Part shown: one piece after another, positions 29,215 to 38,700 of the stretch | How positions within the stretch are numbered: the first letter of the stretch is position 1 | How the letters are laid out: the number at the start of each line of letters is the position of its first letter | Assembly: GCA_017405785.1 (NCBI GenBank) | Contig: JAFQZR010000019.1 | Location: 1-64,000 of the forward strand | Direction: 5' to 3' | DNA from: Erysipelotrichaceae bacterium | GTDB lineage: Bacteria; Bacillota_I; Bacilli_A; Erysipelotrichales; Erysipelotrichaceae | DNA: 64,000 nt | Notes under the pieces: model-generated | What the model was told of the DNA's origin: nothing | Databases searched by the model: none | What the model saw: only the letters and a program-made list of their open reading frames with translations | Position numbers and translations under genes: made by a program

Positions 29215-29280
29215 ACTCAGTTTTTTTCAGTATGGTTTAGTCTGAGCAAAACATACATTAAACCTGCACAAAAAGTGCAC
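29215..29280 (-). promoter_or_regulatory. Structured leader with hairpin and H-type pseudoknot (copy A)
   Basis: The minus-strand RNA starts with hairpin UGCAC/GUGCA (29279-29265). Then come GUAUG (29256-29252), CUCAG (29246-29242), CAUAC (29234-29230), UG plus seven A, and CUGAG (29220-29216). The two pairings interleave. Stems and loop lengths (5, 7, 9) equal those of copy B at 14405-14446, although the 7-nt middle loop has changed from AAUAUGC to ACUAAAC. The extra closing pair is G-U here and A-U in copy B. AAAGGAG follows 7 bases before UAAUUCUUU and AUG. A TATTAT box near 29293 could be the -10. Confidence 0.55.
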
Positions 29281-29459
29281 AATTTCACAACTTTATAATA
29301 CTACAATTTAATATTACTTGGAAATAAATTTACATTATATTTTATGTAAATATTACATAATTATAGGATGCATTTTTTCATTTGTCTTCAGAGCGCACAT
29401 AATTGTATAAATGAAACAATTACGCCCACAAAAAGAACATATTAAAACGAACAAAAAAA

Positions 29460-29477
29460 GAGCAGTTTTACCTGCTC
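29460..29477 (-). terminator. Intrinsic terminator of hpf
   Basis: Stem GAGCAG/CTGCTC with a 6-nt loop is followed by seven T on the minus strand, 25 bases after the hpf stop codon. Confidence 0.9.
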
Positions 29478-29502
29478 CTCTGAATTGGTTTTACCAGTTG
29501 GT

Positions 29503-30030
29503 TTATACAGCCTCGATGAGACCGTAGCCTCCGTTTTCTCTCTTGTAAACGATGGCGATTACTCCGGAATCAACCTGACGGAAGACGAAGAATGTGTGGT
29601 CCAGCAGTTCCATCTGCATGATGGCTTCTTCGACATCCATTTCGCTTACCGCAATTCTCTTGGTTCTTACCGGGATTTCCTCCGGTGCCTTCTCAGCTTC
29701 GGCAGCTGCTGCGAAGTTGACAGCCAGTTTTTCCTTGTGTCTTCTGGACAGACGGGTCTTCTGTCTTCTGACCTGGTCTTCCAGCTTGTCTACTGATTTA
29801 TCAACGGCGTCCCGGATCTCATGATTGATAACTTCGGAACGGAGATATCCTACTTTGGTAGGAATAGTTATTTCCAGTTTGATGTCTTTACCATGCTTCT
29901 TTACTACAGCCTGAGCGGTGGTGTCATCATCGATCAGGATGTACTTGTCAAGGAATGACAGTTTGTTCTCGATCCTCTCGACCATGTCATTACTGACGGA
30001 TAAATCTTTTCCATGTACTTTAACTTTCAT
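29503..30030 (-). CDS. hpf: Ribosome hibernation promoting factor, long form
   Basis: The 175-residue protein has the N-terminal HPF/RaiA ribosome-binding domain (1-105, MKVKVHGKDLSVSNDMVERI) and the short C-terminal dimerisation domain (about 118-175, RIAVSEMDVEEAIMQMELLDHTFFVFR) that defines the long form. Long HPF binds 30S near the decoding site and joins two ribosomes into inactive 100S dimers in stationary phase or stress. The start has AGGAGG five bases upstream. It lies 18 bases after the DUF2779 gene and is probably co-transcribed with it. A small hairpin, AGCCCT/AGGGCT (30042-30056), covers the end of the upstream gene. Length and domains match the family. Confidence 0.95.
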   Translation of the reverse strand: MKVKVHGKDLSVSNDMVERIENKLSFLDKYILIDDDTTAQAVVKKHGKDIKLEITIPTKVGYLRSEVINHEIRDAVDKSVDKLEDQVRRQKTRLSRRHKEKLAVNFAAAAEAEKAPEEIPVRTKRIAVSEMDVEEAIMQMELLDHTFFVFRQVDSGVIAIVYKRENGGYGLIEAV

Positions 30031-30048
30031 AATATCCTCCTAGCCCTT

Positions 30049-31515
30049 TCAGGGCTTAACTAACGATTGCAGCCAGTGGTATACCTCTACCATGGCATAG
30101 GAATCAAGGCCGCAGTATTCATAGAGATCCTGATAATACTTATTTCTCTGATCAGGGTCAGATTCCTCACGGATTCGGCGGTAAATCGCTACCGCTTCCA
30201 GACCGGTACTGACATCCAGATCCTTGTATGAATAATCCCGGTCGATCATTGCCTGTATTACCTTCAATGAGTACAGGCCTCTCATTCTGACATCATAGAC
30301 CATGCCTTTGATAAACGGATTGGCCAGGTCCACGACACGTACGATTATCTGTTCCAGCTGATCATGATACTGCGGGAAGGCTTCCTGCAGCTCTCTTAAT
30401 CTCATGATCTCTGCGCCTTTGGCGTTATAGGCAAAGATGACACCTTCCTTTGGTACATCTTCTATTAACTGTTCAATGAACCGCTGGCGGCAGTCATCCA
30501 TGCCGATGAACTGCTTATGTTCCAGCTTTCCGTCCTTTTCGATGTGCAGTGAATACTGGAAACACAGTACCTGCATGACCGTCATGTCATCATACGGCGG
30601 AAACGGGAACAGGTCCCATTCAAAGTCGAAGAATGACATCGTCTCACTGCTGTTCTCACTAAGCCAGCTCTGCAGGGCCAGCTGTTCAAAGTACAAACCG
30701 CCCTTTTTATCTGCCATGACCTGGGCATACTGCTGTGCCGAACCCTCAAAATGAGTCAGGTCAATGTCAGACAGATACTTTATGCCGCTGTTGAACATCT
30801 CATATTTATGCTGGGATGATACCAGATTGAGAATGCTGTTATCAGGCAGCTGGCTTTCCTCAGGGAAGCAGACATCATAGTAACGGCACTTGCTTCTACC
30901 TGTACACTTGTTGGTTCTTATCACCGGATCCTCATCGTCAAGGTCGAAATGCAGGAACTCATCAAGCCGGGCATCCAGGTTGAAGCGGGTCTTATGATAG
31001 GCATCCAGCACATTACGGGTCGGATTGTTGTTGTCATTATAGAAACTGTCCGATATGTGCCACAGTTTCTTGTGGTTGAGTTCACCGTGTCTTACATAAT
31101 CTGGATTCAGATGTATCAGGTTGATGCCCTTGATCACAAAGCCCAGATGTTCCATGACTGCACAGGTCCATTTGATGTTGGTCAGTTCCCCTTCCGTAGG
31201 TGCTGTTGACAGGAAACTGAAATACAGCCAGCATTCATTGCCATCATGAAAGAGAACCGGAACCCTGACTCTTAAGCCTCGGTACATGAACCTGCACTTA
31301 AGAAGCCAGTCGTATTCCCGAAAGGCCCTTAACGTGTTCTCATTATTATCATTGGCAATACCTTCATAATATCTATCTATGTCAAGCTTTTTCCTGATGC
31401 TTTCATCAACATCGATGTTGATGTTGAAATACGGGAACGGCCTGTATTCATCTTGCAATGATAACTGATATAAGCGCGGACAGCGCAGATAATTCTTTAT
31501 ATCAGATATGTGCAT
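30049..31515 (-). CDS. DUF2779 protein with Cas4/AddB-like cysteines and RNase H-like exonuclease domain
   Basis: The 488-residue protein starts MHISDIKNYLRCPRLYQL, the look of a PD-(D/E)XK nuclease of the Cas4/AddB type. One cysteine is at residue 12 and a CX5CX5C cluster (CTGRSKCRYYDVC, about 203-215) follows; four cysteines in this layout could hold an iron-sulfur cluster. The C-terminal half is DUF2779, beginning FFDFEWD (about 303), with a D-x-E pair, YNAKGAEI, and a late YCGLDSYAMVEVY, consistent with a DEDD 3'-5' exonuclease fold. The function is unknown. There is no CRISPR array nearby. An inverted repeat, CACTTAT/ATAAGTG (31529-31552), spans a possible -10 (TAAAAT). The start has GAGGT upstream. 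It precedes hpf in a two-gene unit. Confidence 0.8.
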   Translation of the reverse strand: MHISDIKNYLRCPRLYQLSLQDEYRPFPYFNINIDVDESIRKKLDIDRYYEGIANDNNENTLRAFREYDWLLKCRFMYRGLRVRVPVLFHDGNECWLYFSFLSTAPTEGELTNIKWTCAVMEHLGFVIKGINLIHLNPDYVRHGELNHKKLWHISDSFYNDNNNPTRNVLDAYHKTRFNLDARLDEFLHFDLDDEDPVIRTNKCTGRSKCRYYDVCFPEESQLPDNSILNLVSSQHKYEMFNSGIKYLSDIDLTHFEGSAQQYAQVMADKKGGLYFEQLALQSWLSENSSETMSFFDFEWDLFPFPPYDDMTVMQVLCFQYSLHIEKDGKLEHKQFIGMDDCRQRFIEQLIEDVPKEGVIFAYNAKGAEIMRLRELQEAFPQYHDQLEQIIVRVVDLANPFIKGMVYDVRMRGLYSLKVIQAMIDRDYSYKDLDVSTGLEAVAIYRRIREESDPDQRNKYYQDLYEYCGLDSYAMVEVYHWLQSLVKP

Positions 31516-31567
31516 AATCTATTAACCTCACTTATATTTTACCACATAAGTGTTTTTTTATATAGAA

Positions 31568-31596
31568 AAACGATACCGTTTTAAACAGTACCGTTT
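31568..31596 (-). terminator. Intrinsic terminator of the HU gene
   Basis: Two arms, AAACGGTACTGTTT and AAACGGTATCGTTT, can pair along most of their length with two G-U pairs, followed by TTTTTC on the minus strand. It begins 10 bases after the HU stop codon. Confidence 0.75.
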
Positions 31597-31605
31597 CAGA
31601 AAAAC

Positions 31606-31890
31606 TTAATTGACTTTTTCCTTTAAGCCCTTGGCGGCCTTAAAGCTTACAGCTTTCTTGGCTTCGACAGTCAGCTTTTCCAGAGTTGCCGGATTGATGC
31701 CTTCATGGCCCTTTCTCTCTTTGACAGAGAACTTACCGAAGCCACTGAGTTCAACACTGTTTCCCTCTACTAACTGTGCTGTAATCTCATCAAGCAGGAA
31801 CTGAACTTCTTCAAGAGCGGCCTTCTTGGTGATATCGAATCTTTCAGCCAGCAATTCAGCCAGTTCTTTTTTATTCAGAGATTTCTTCAT
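31606..31890 (-). CDS. hup: HU family DNA-binding protein
   Basis: At 94 residues this is the usual HU size. The dimerisation helices (MKKSLNKKELAELLAERFDITKKAAL) are followed by the VELSGFGKF core strand and a beta-arm region (KGHEGINPATLEKLTVEAKKAVSFKAAKGLKEKVN). The canonical arm tip RNP is replaced by NPAT, where the Pro that intercalates DNA is kept. HU bends and compacts DNA as a homodimer. The start has a strong AGGAGG. A clear promoter precedes it (31911-31940) and a terminator follows, so it is monocistronic. Confidence 0.93.
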   Translation of the reverse strand: MKKSLNKKELAELLAERFDITKKAALEEVQFLLDEITAQLVEGNSVELSGFGKFSVKERKGHEGINPATLEKLTVEAKKAVSFKAAKGLKEKVN

Positions 31891-31910
31891 AAGTGTTTCC
31901 TCCTGATTTA

Positions 31911-31940
31911 ATTATAACATGACGTTGCATACCCTCTCAA
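31911..31940 (-). promoter_or_regulatory. Promoter of the HU gene
   Basis: -35 TTGAGA (31940-31935), an 18-base spacer and -10 TATAAT (31916-31911) are preceded by the extended -10 element TGT. The -10 ends 20 bases before the start codon. Confidence 0.8.
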
Positions 31941-31953
31941 CCAGGATATACAA

Positions 31954-31974
31954 ATCATTTGTGAAATAAATGAT
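31954..31974 (-). terminator. Possible weak terminator of the toxin-antitoxin operon
   Basis: A 7-bp stem, ATCATTT/AAATGAT, with a 7-nt loop is followed by TTGTATATCC on the minus strand. It is A+T-rich and weak. Confidence 0.3.
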
Positions 31975-31999
31975 ATAGTCTGATGGCCAGAAATCAGCG

Positions 32000-32284
32000 T
32001 CACTTGAACAAATCCGAATGACTGCCTGTTCTGACCAGATAAAGGATTACAGTTTCATTAGAATACTGATATATTAACAGCCAATCATGATCAATATGTA
32101 ATTCCCTACAGTTCATGTATTCTTTACATGGATGTAATGGGTGATCGCAATACTTTTCAGGTAATACAGCCCCCATCTGAAGTAATTCCAGAACTTCTCT
32201 GAATGAATCAATATTCAATCCTCGTTTTAGGCATTGTTTGAAGTCCTTCTTAAATTGACTGGATCTTCTGATCTCATAGATCAT
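32000..32284 (-). CDS. yafQ: YafQ-family mRNA interferase toxin
   Basis: This 94-residue RelE/ParE-fold toxin is the partner of the DinJ/RelB antitoxin upstream. YafQ binds the ribosome and cuts mRNA at AAA codons. The catalytic set known from E. coli is visible: H48/H51 (CDHPLHPC), H63 and D67 in ELHIDHDW, and H89 and F93 in the end RTGSHSDLFK. The toxin therefore looks intact and active. Its ATG overlaps the antitoxin stop as ATGA, giving translational coupling. It is repressed, as usual for the family, by the antitoxin and the toxin-antitoxin complex at the palindrome upstream. Confidence 0.92.
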   Translation of the reverse strand: MIYEIRRSSQFKKDFKQCLKRGLNIDSFREVLELLQMGAVLPEKYCDHPLHPCKEYMNCRELHIDHDWLLIYQYSNETVILYLVRTGSHSDLFK

Positions 32285-32550
32285 TTCATTAGATCCTCCA
32301 TTAAATCATCGACATCATGAAATGTCTTGTAATTACCTGGATTCATATCCATATAATTAACCTCTTTTATTGCCTGCAGAGTTTCAGCATTTGGCATTTC
32401 CGCTTTCAGTTCAAAAGGAATACTATTCGTTCTGACAACCTGTTTGTAAAACAGCGTTATTGCTATCGTAGGGTTTAAACCCAGATATGAAAAGACCTGT
32501 TCTGCTGCATGTTTTAAATCTTCATCAATTCTTACATTAACACTGGCCAT
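32281..32550 (-). CDS. dinJ: DinJ/RelB-family antitoxin
   Basis: This 89-residue ribbon-helix-helix antitoxin starts MASVNVRIDEDLKHAAEQVF, with the strand VNVRID that contacts operator DNA and the helices to about residue 50 (GLNPTIAITLFYKQV). The C-terminal tail (MNPGNYKTFHDVDDLMEDLMK) should wrap and block YafQ. I chose the ATG at 32550 because GGGAGG lies seven bases upstream; the frame is open for 16 more codons but those would include the promoter. It overlaps the toxin start by four bases. The pair is monocistronic as a unit. Confidence 0.92.
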   Translation of the reverse strand: MASVNVRIDEDLKHAAEQVFSYLGLNPTIAITLFYKQVVRTNSIPFELKAEMPNAETLQAIKEVNYMDMNPGNYKTFHDVDDLMEDLMK

Positions 32551-32575
32551 GGATATTCCTCCCTTAACTAACTGA

Positions 32576-32594
32576 ATTATAACACATTTGTGTT
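32576..32594 (-). promoter_or_regulatory. Promoter -10 and operator of the DinJ/YafQ pair
   Basis: The -10 TATAAT (32581-32576) abuts and overlaps the palindrome AACACA-TT-TGTGTT (32581-32594). This is the expected position for autorepression by an RHH antitoxin. The -35 is poor. Confidence 0.65.
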
Positions 32595-32801
32595 GCATTT
32601 TGCGATAATATATTTCATTTTCACTTATTATTGCGAGTGTTTATGTTATTAGTATTAACACAAAAATAAATTTTTCGTTATCTGAACATTTAATACATAC
32701 CGTCTTTTTGATATATTCAGAAAATACCTTTATATTTCGGTTTATCTATGTTACTTAATAGCGATAATTCCATCAGATTCCTTGTGCCTTCTGGCAAAAA
32801 A

Positions 32802-32820
32802 AAGACGTTATTCACGTCTT
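32802..32820 (-). terminator. Intrinsic terminator of the efp-to-gpsA operon
   Basis: Stem AAGACGT/ACGTCTT with a 5-nt loop is followed by eight T on the minus strand, 8 bases after the gpsA stop codon. Confidence 0.92.
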
Positions 32821-32827
32821 GTCAAAT

Positions 32828-33811
32828 TCATTCAGCTTTAAGACTTCTGGTCATCAGATCATTAATGGCTTCTGATGGCTTTTTTTCTTCAAATAATACT
32901 TTATACAGTTCTTCGGTTATCGGCATGGATATGCCCTTCTGAACTGCTACATTCTTGATGATCTTACAGGCATCAACACCTTCAACGGTCTTGGTATTGG
33001 TTTTCCAGAAAGTTTCGGCACTGTTGTCAGTTCCTATCTGATAACCGGCCTGCCAGTTACGTGATAATGGCGATGTGCAGGTCACGATAAGGTCACCCAT
33101 GCCGCATAAGCCCATGAAGGTCTCCTTTTTACCGCCCATCATCACACCCAGTCTGGTGATCTCCGCCAGGCCTCTGGTAACCAGTGATGCCTTGGCATTG
33201 TCGCCCAGATTCAATCCGTACAGGATACCTGAAGCAATGGCGATGATGTTCTTTAAGCCGCAGCCATACTGACATCCAATAAGGTCACTGTTGCGGTATA
33301 CACGGAAGTATTCATTGGAGAAGGCTCTCTGCAGCTTGCGTGCCACATCCTCATCCCGGCAGCAGACATTTACTGCCGTATGCTTATGAAGAACCACTTC
33401 ATCAGCCAGTGACGGTCCCAACAGTGCTGCATAAGGATATTTGTTTTCCAGTTCCTCACTGACACAGTCTGACAGCAGTCTGTAGCTTTCCGGTTCAAAG
33501 CCCTTGGCAATGTTGAGTATAATGGTGGCCTCACTCAGGTAAGGCTTTATCTGCTTGGTGACATTCAGGCATTCCCTGCTTGGCACACCCAGCATTACCA
33601 CATCAAATCCATTGCATTCGCTGATGTCATTGGTTGCCCTGACATTTTCATTTATCCTACAGGAAAAATACTTTGTATTTGTATGCTGACCGTTTATCTC
33701 ATCGACAGTCTTCGGGTTACGCCCGTATATGACAGCCTGATGGCCGTTATCAGCCAGTACATTGGCTAAGGCTGTGCCCCAGGCACCGGAACCGACAATA
33801 AATACTCTCAT
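32828..33811 (-). CDS. gpsA: Glycerol-3-phosphate dehydrogenase [NAD(P)+]
   Basis: This 327-residue cytosolic enzyme reduces dihydroxyacetone phosphate to sn-glycerol 3-phosphate for phospholipid synthesis. The Rossmann motif GSGAWGTALA is at 7-16. The substrate-binding lysine falls in CGLKNIIAIASGI (about 185-195), and GLCGMGDLIVTC is typical of the family's C-terminal helical domain. The gene starts three bases after der, so it is the last gene of the efp, acidic protein, cmk, der, gpsA operon, in the der-gpsA order also known from Bacillus. Length is normal. Confidence 0.96.
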   Translation of the reverse strand: MRVFIVGSGAWGTALANVLADNGHQAVIYGRNPKTVDEINGQHTNTKYFSCRINENVRATNDISECNGFDVVMLGVPSRECLNVTKQIKPYLSEATIILNIAKGFEPESYRLLSDCVSEELENKYPYAALLGPSLADEVVLHKHTAVNVCCRDEDVARKLQRAFSNEYFRVYRNSDLIGCQYGCGLKNIIAIASGILYGLNLGDNAKASLVTRGLAEITRLGVMMGGKKETFMGLCGMGDLIVTCTSPLSRNWQAGYQIGTDNSAETFWKTNTKTVEGVDACKIIKNVAVQKGISMPITEELYKVLFEEKKPSEAINDLMTRSLKAE

Positions 33812-33814
33812 AGG

Positions 33815-35122
33815 TTAATTCTTCTTTCTGGCAATGATGCGGATCGGGTTACCGTCAAAACCGAAGGCTTCTCTTAATCTGTTCTCCAGATAACGGGAGT
33901 ATGAGAAATGCAGAAGCTCTTCATCATTGACAAATACCACGAAAGTCGGAGGCGCTACGGCAACCTGTGCCGCATAGTTGATCTTCAGTCTTTTACCGTT
34001 GTGAGTAGGAGGCGGTGTGGTTACCTGAGCGTCAGTTATTACTTCGTTCAACAGGGCTGTTGATACTCGTAACTGAGCGTAGTCATATACTTCATCGATT
34101 AACGGGAATAAGGTCTGGATACGTGACTTGTTCAGTGCTGAGACAAAGGCCACCGGAGCATAGTCCAGATACAAAAACTGTGCTTTTATTTCCTTGGTGA
34201 TCTTGTCCATGGTGTTCTGGTCCTTTTCCACCAGATCCCACTTGTTATAGACAATGATTACGCCCTTCCCTGCTTCCTTGGCATAACCGGCAACATGCTT
34301 GTCCTGATCGGTAATACCGGTTGAACCATCGAGAACAAACAGTACGACATCGCATCTGTCAATGGCCTTCATGGCTCTTAATACGGAATACTTCTCTACG
34401 TCTTCGTAGATCTTGCCCTTCTTTCTGATACCGGCAGTATCAACTACGACATAGTGCTTGCCGTCTCTTTCAAAAGGCGTATCGATGGCATCTCTGGTTG
34501 TACCTTCAATATCGGAAACGATGACACGCTGCTGATTCAGAATGGCATTTACCAGTGAGCTCTTGCCCACATTAGGTCTGCCGATGACCGCAAAGGAGAT
34601 CATTCCTTCATACCGGTTTACTCCCGTGCCGTCAAAGGTTTCCACTATGGCATCCAGCAGATCGCCGATGCCGATACCGTGAACACCGCTGACCGGGATA
34701 GGATCGCCTAAGCCCAGTGAATAGAATTCATAGATATTAGGCTGCTGAGCTATGTCATCGATCTTGTTTACTGCCAAAAGTATAGGCTTGTTGGTTTTCT
34801 GCAGCATGCGGGCAATGAAGACATCGTCATTGGTTATGCCTTCCTGACCGTTTACCAGCATCACTACCGTATCTGCTTCTTCAACCGCGATGTCTACCTG
34901 AGCCTTTATTTCCACTTGAAAAGGCTGATTCTCAATTTGGATGCCACCTGTATCAATGACATTAAATTCCTGCATCAGCCATTCACATTTACCATAGATT
35001 CTGTCTCTGGTTACGCCGGGAGTGTCATTGACTATAGAAACCCTTTCCCCAATCATGCGGTTGAAGATGGTGCTTTTGCCTACGTTGGGTCTGCCAACGA
35101 TGGCCACTGTTCCCATAATCAT
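33815..35122 (-). CDS. der: Ribosome biogenesis GTPase Der (EngA)
   Basis: At 435 residues with two tandem Era-like G domains and a C-terminal KH-like domain, this is Der, needed for 50S assembly. P-loops GRPNVGKST (first domain) and GRPNVGKSS (second domain), DTGG and DTAG G3 motifs, and NKID and NKWD G4 motifs are all intact. The frame can start at TTG 35128, but the ATG at 35122 gives ten bases to AAAGGAG and the usual N-terminus. It lies 15 bases after cmk, with its ribosome-binding site in the gap. Confidence 0.96.
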   Translation of the reverse strand: MIMGTVAIVGRPNVGKSTIFNRMIGERVSIVNDTPGVTRDRIYGKCEWLMQEFNVIDTGGIQIENQPFQVEIKAQVDIAVEEADTVVMLVNGQEGITNDDVFIARMLQKTNKPILLAVNKIDDIAQQPNIYEFYSLGLGDPIPVSGVHGIGIGDLLDAIVETFDGTGVNRYEGMISFAVIGRPNVGKSSLVNAILNQQRVIVSDIEGTTRDAIDTPFERDGKHYVVVDTAGIRKKGKIYEDVEKYSVLRAMKAIDRCDVVLFVLDGSTGITDQDKHVAGYAKEAGKGVIIVYNKWDLVEKDQNTMDKITKEIKAQFLYLDYAPVAFVSALNKSRIQTLFPLIDEVYDYAQLRVSTALLNEVITDAQVTTPPPTHNGKRLKINYAAQVAVAPPTFVVFVNDEELLHFSYSRYLENRLREAFGFDGNPIRIIARKKN

Positions 35123-35137
35123 ACTCAAATCACTCCT

Positions 35138-35797
35138 TTACACTAGTTTTGGTCTTACAATATTCAATACTGCGTCCGTCACTTCATCGATCGTCATCTC
35201 AGATGTATCGATCTCAATGGCATCAGGCGCTTTTTTCAGCGGTGATTCCTTGCGGTGGGTATCCTGATAGTCCCTCTCAACCAGTTCTTCCTTCAGTTCA
35301 CGGAGATTGCATTTGATGCCTCTCTTCTGGTTTTCCAGATATCTTCTTCTGGCTCTGGTCTCAACAGAGGCAACCAGGAAGATCTTGACCTCGGCATCCG
35401 GTAATACTACCGTTCCGATGTCACGGCCGTCCATGACATATCCCTTGTCCTTGGCAATTTCCTGCTGTAGGGCAACCAGATACTTTCTGACGATTTTTCT
35501 GGTTGATACGTTAGAAGCCATCATGGAGATCTCATCTGTTCTGATGGCCTTGCTGACATCTTCCCCGTCCAGCAGAACTCCGCCTTCCGGTGTGAAGTCA
35601 ATAGTCGTATTCTCCAGCAGTTCCTTCATCGCCTCATCCTTGTTGTAGTCAGCACCGGTACGTACTACCTTCAGGGCAACGCAGCGGTACATGGCACCGG
35701 TATCGAGGTGTTTGTATTCGAGCTCCTTGCAGAGTTCCTTGGCTATGGTGCTTTTACCGGAAGCACTCGGACCGTCTATTGCAATATTGATAGCCAT
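35138..35797 (-). CDS. cmk: Cytidylate kinase
   Basis: The 219-residue protein phosphorylates CMP and dCMP with ATP. The P-loop GPSASGKST is at 8-16, LDTGAMYR binds nucleotide, and the DGRDIGTVVLPDA and RARRRYLENQKRG segments form the NMP-binding and LID parts. Its ATG shares one base with the TGA stop of the large acidic protein gene (TGATG), so translation of the two is probably coupled. No separate Shine-Dalgarno site is needed. The cmk-der-gpsA order is conserved in many Bacillota. Confidence 0.96.
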   Translation of the reverse strand: MAINIAIDGPSASGKSTIAKELCKELEYKHLDTGAMYRCVALKVVRTGADYNKDEAMKELLENTTIDFTPEGGVLLDGEDVSKAIRTDEISMMASNVSTRKIVRKYLVALQQEIAKDKGYVMDGRDIGTVVLPDAEVKIFLVASVETRARRRYLENQKRGIKCNLRELKEELVERDYQDTHRKESPLKKAPDAIEIDTSEMTIDEVTDAVLNIVRPKLV

Positions 35798-38700
35798 CAG
35801 ATTAAACCCCTTTCCTTGGCGAAGAAGAAGCCCATGATGAACAGGATGACAAACAGAGCAATGATCAGCAATGTCAGGATGACATTGAGGATCCTGTTGG
35901 TCCTGCTCATGTTATTTGATACTTCATTCAGGTCGTTTTCATATTCGGAAACCTGAAGCTTCAGCTGCTGAGTTGTCTCAAACAGTTCATCTCTGGCCTT
36001 GCGTTCCTTTTCAATCTGGGCGGTCAGGACATTGATGTGTTCCTGCTCCCGGGTCTTCTGCATCATCGGTGCAGGATAACCCTGGGTAGTATCATATGAG
36101 GTTTCCTCATCGTACAGCATCTCTCCATCCTCAATAGGCTTCATGTCGGCGATTGCCTTCATGATTGAAGAGTTGGTCTGCTCGATCTCATCTTCGCTGT
36201 ATTCTTCTGCTATCTTTACCGGCTTTTCAACCTTCTTGGTAACAGGTTCTTCATCTTCTTCTTCCTGGTAGTCATCGATTTCCTCATCGCTGACACCGAA
36301 GAAACTCTGGAACAGAGATTTCTTTTCCGGCTTTACTGAACCGGTTGCGGTCTTTTCTTCGACTGCCGGTTCTGTCTGATCTCTCATGAGTTCTTCCTTC
36401 TTGAGCTCAGACATTATGTTGATCTGGGTATCTTCGACATTTCTGATACCCTTTTCGATATTGCGTTCCTTCAGTTCGTTGAGGATGTCTTCGATGTTGT
36501 CTTCGGCATCATCGTCTAACATGAAGGTTCCTTCTTCATCAGTTAATTCTCTTCTGACAGCAGCAGGTTCCTCAGCAGGTTTCTGCATTACCGGTTCCTC
36601 TTCCTTGACTTCCGGCATCTTGACTTCCGGTATTTCATCGAATAAAGTCGGTTCACTGTAATTCTGCTGTACTTCAGGTTCTTCCTGAGGGAACGGAATG
36701 CTCTCATTGATATTGGCGAAAGCGCTGTGAATTGCTTCTTCAACATCATAGTCATCCTCTTCTTCAGGCTCTTCTTCCTGTACAGGTTCTTCAGCTGGCT
36801 GTTCAGATTCAACATCACCGAACGGTCTTAAACCTGCGAAGGCACTGTGAATTGCCTCTTCGACGTCGTAATCGTCTTCTTCCTCTTCCGGCTGAACTTC
36901 TTCCTGTTCAACGAACTGTTCCCATTCAGGTCTTTCCTCAGCTATTGGTTCTTCAGGCTGCTGTTCACAGACTGCTTCAACTTCTGGTTCCTCGATTACA
37001 GGTTCTTCAACTGGAACTTCTTCTGCAGGAACTTCTTCAACAGGCTGTTCTTCTTCATCTAAGGAGCCGATTCTGGCGAAGGCACTGTGAATTGCTTCTT
37101 CAACATCGTAATCGTCTTCCTCTTCAGTTTCTTCTTCCTGTACTGGTTCTTCTGCAGGTAACTCTTCAGCAACAGGTTCAGCACAGATTTCTTCAGGCTG
37201 TTCCTCTTCAGCTGGTTCGTGAATTACAGGCATTTCTTCGGTAACGAATCTGTCGATGTTGTCTTCAAAATCAAAGTTGATTTCATCTACTTCGATGTCA
37301 GGCATCTCGAACTCAGCGATCTGTTCTGCTGGTTCAGATGGTTCTTCTGCAGGCTGTTGTTCACAGACTGCTTCAACTTCTGGTTCCTCAATTACAGGTT
37401 CTTCAGCCTGAGGTTCTTCCTCAACATAAATCTCTTCCTGTACAGGCTCTTCAACTGGAACTTCTTCAGCAGGAGCTTCTTCAACTGACTGTTCTTCGTC
37501 GCCTAAGATTCCGATGCTGGCGAAAGCGCTGTGAATTGCTTCTTCGACATCGTATTCGTCATCTTCTTCAGGCTCTTCTTCTGCCGGAGCTTCCTCGTAT
37601 TCAACTTCAGTTATTTCTTCTTCAGCCGGTTCTTCAAAGCATTCTTCAGCAACCTGTTCTTCCGTAAATACATCTTCAACAGGTTCCTCATAGATCTCTT
37701 CTTCAGGCTGTTCTTCTGTAACAGGCTCTTCGGCAGGAACTTCTTCAACAACAGGTTCTTCGCATACAGGTTCTTCAACCTGTTCTTCTGCTGCGCCCTC
37801 ATAGTCTTCAACGACTACTTCAGCTTCCTCAACAGGAACTTCTTCCTGTACAGGTTCTTCAAATCTTTCTGCTTCAACAGGCTGTTCTTCAGGCTGCTCT
37901 ACTGTTAATGCAGGCTCCTGGAAGACTTCTTCGTGAATCAGTTCTTCAACATATGGTTCTTCTTCCGGTTCTTCGAATCTGTCAGCTTCAAGCGGCTCAG
38001 GAATGAATGGTTCCTGTACAGGCCGTTCTTCGATGATCGGTTCAATGAAGATTTCCTGAGGTTGTTCTTCAACAACAGGTTCTTCAATGAACGGAATAAA
38101 CGGAGCAACTGTTTCCTGCTGTACTTCAGGTAATCCAAGATCACAGTTCTCTTCAATGACTGGAGCTTCTACATGCTCTTCATTAGTGTTCAGGGCAGCG
38201 AATGCTTCACTCAGCTGTTCTTCCGGATTCTCGGCAGGCTGTTCTTCAACAACAGGTTCTTCAAAGCGCTCTTCTTCCTGAACCTCTTCAACAGGTTCCT
38301 CTACCGGCTGTTCTTCATAAACTTCTTCATAGACCGGTTCTTCAGCCTGAGGTTCTTCCTCGACATAAATCTCTTCCTGTTCAGGCTCTTCTGCCGGGAT
38401 TTCTTCAGCAGGCTGCTCTTCCTGGAATTCTTCTGTTGGTTCTTCAACTGTTGTCTCTTCTTCTGTAGACTCTTCGAATGGTTCTTCTTCCCGAACCTCT
38501 TCAGCAGGTTCTTCTACTGGCTGTTCTTCAAAGACTTCTTCATAAACAGGCTCTTCAACAGATGGTTCTTCCTCGGTCGGTTCCTCCTGTACATAGATTT
38601 CTTCCTGTACAGGTTCTTCTGCCGGGATTTCTTCAGCAGGCTGCTCTTCAGCTGCAGGTTCTTCAGGAACTTCAACAGCTGGCTCTTCCCACTTAGGGAA

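Noticed and set aside
29215-29280. Naming the Cna-B leader a preQ1 riboswitch
   Set aside because: Only the overall pseudoknot plan with an A-rich loop is similar. The conserved core bases were not found, the middle loop varies, and the genes have no link to queuosine.
30437-31209. Plus-strand ORFs within the DUF2779 gene
   Set aside because: Shadows of a well-conserved minus-strand protein.
32599-32790. Possible small RNA or gene between gpsA and the toxin-antitoxin pair
   Set aside because: A+T-rich, with no ORF, promoter-terminator pair or stable hairpin beyond the gpsA terminator.
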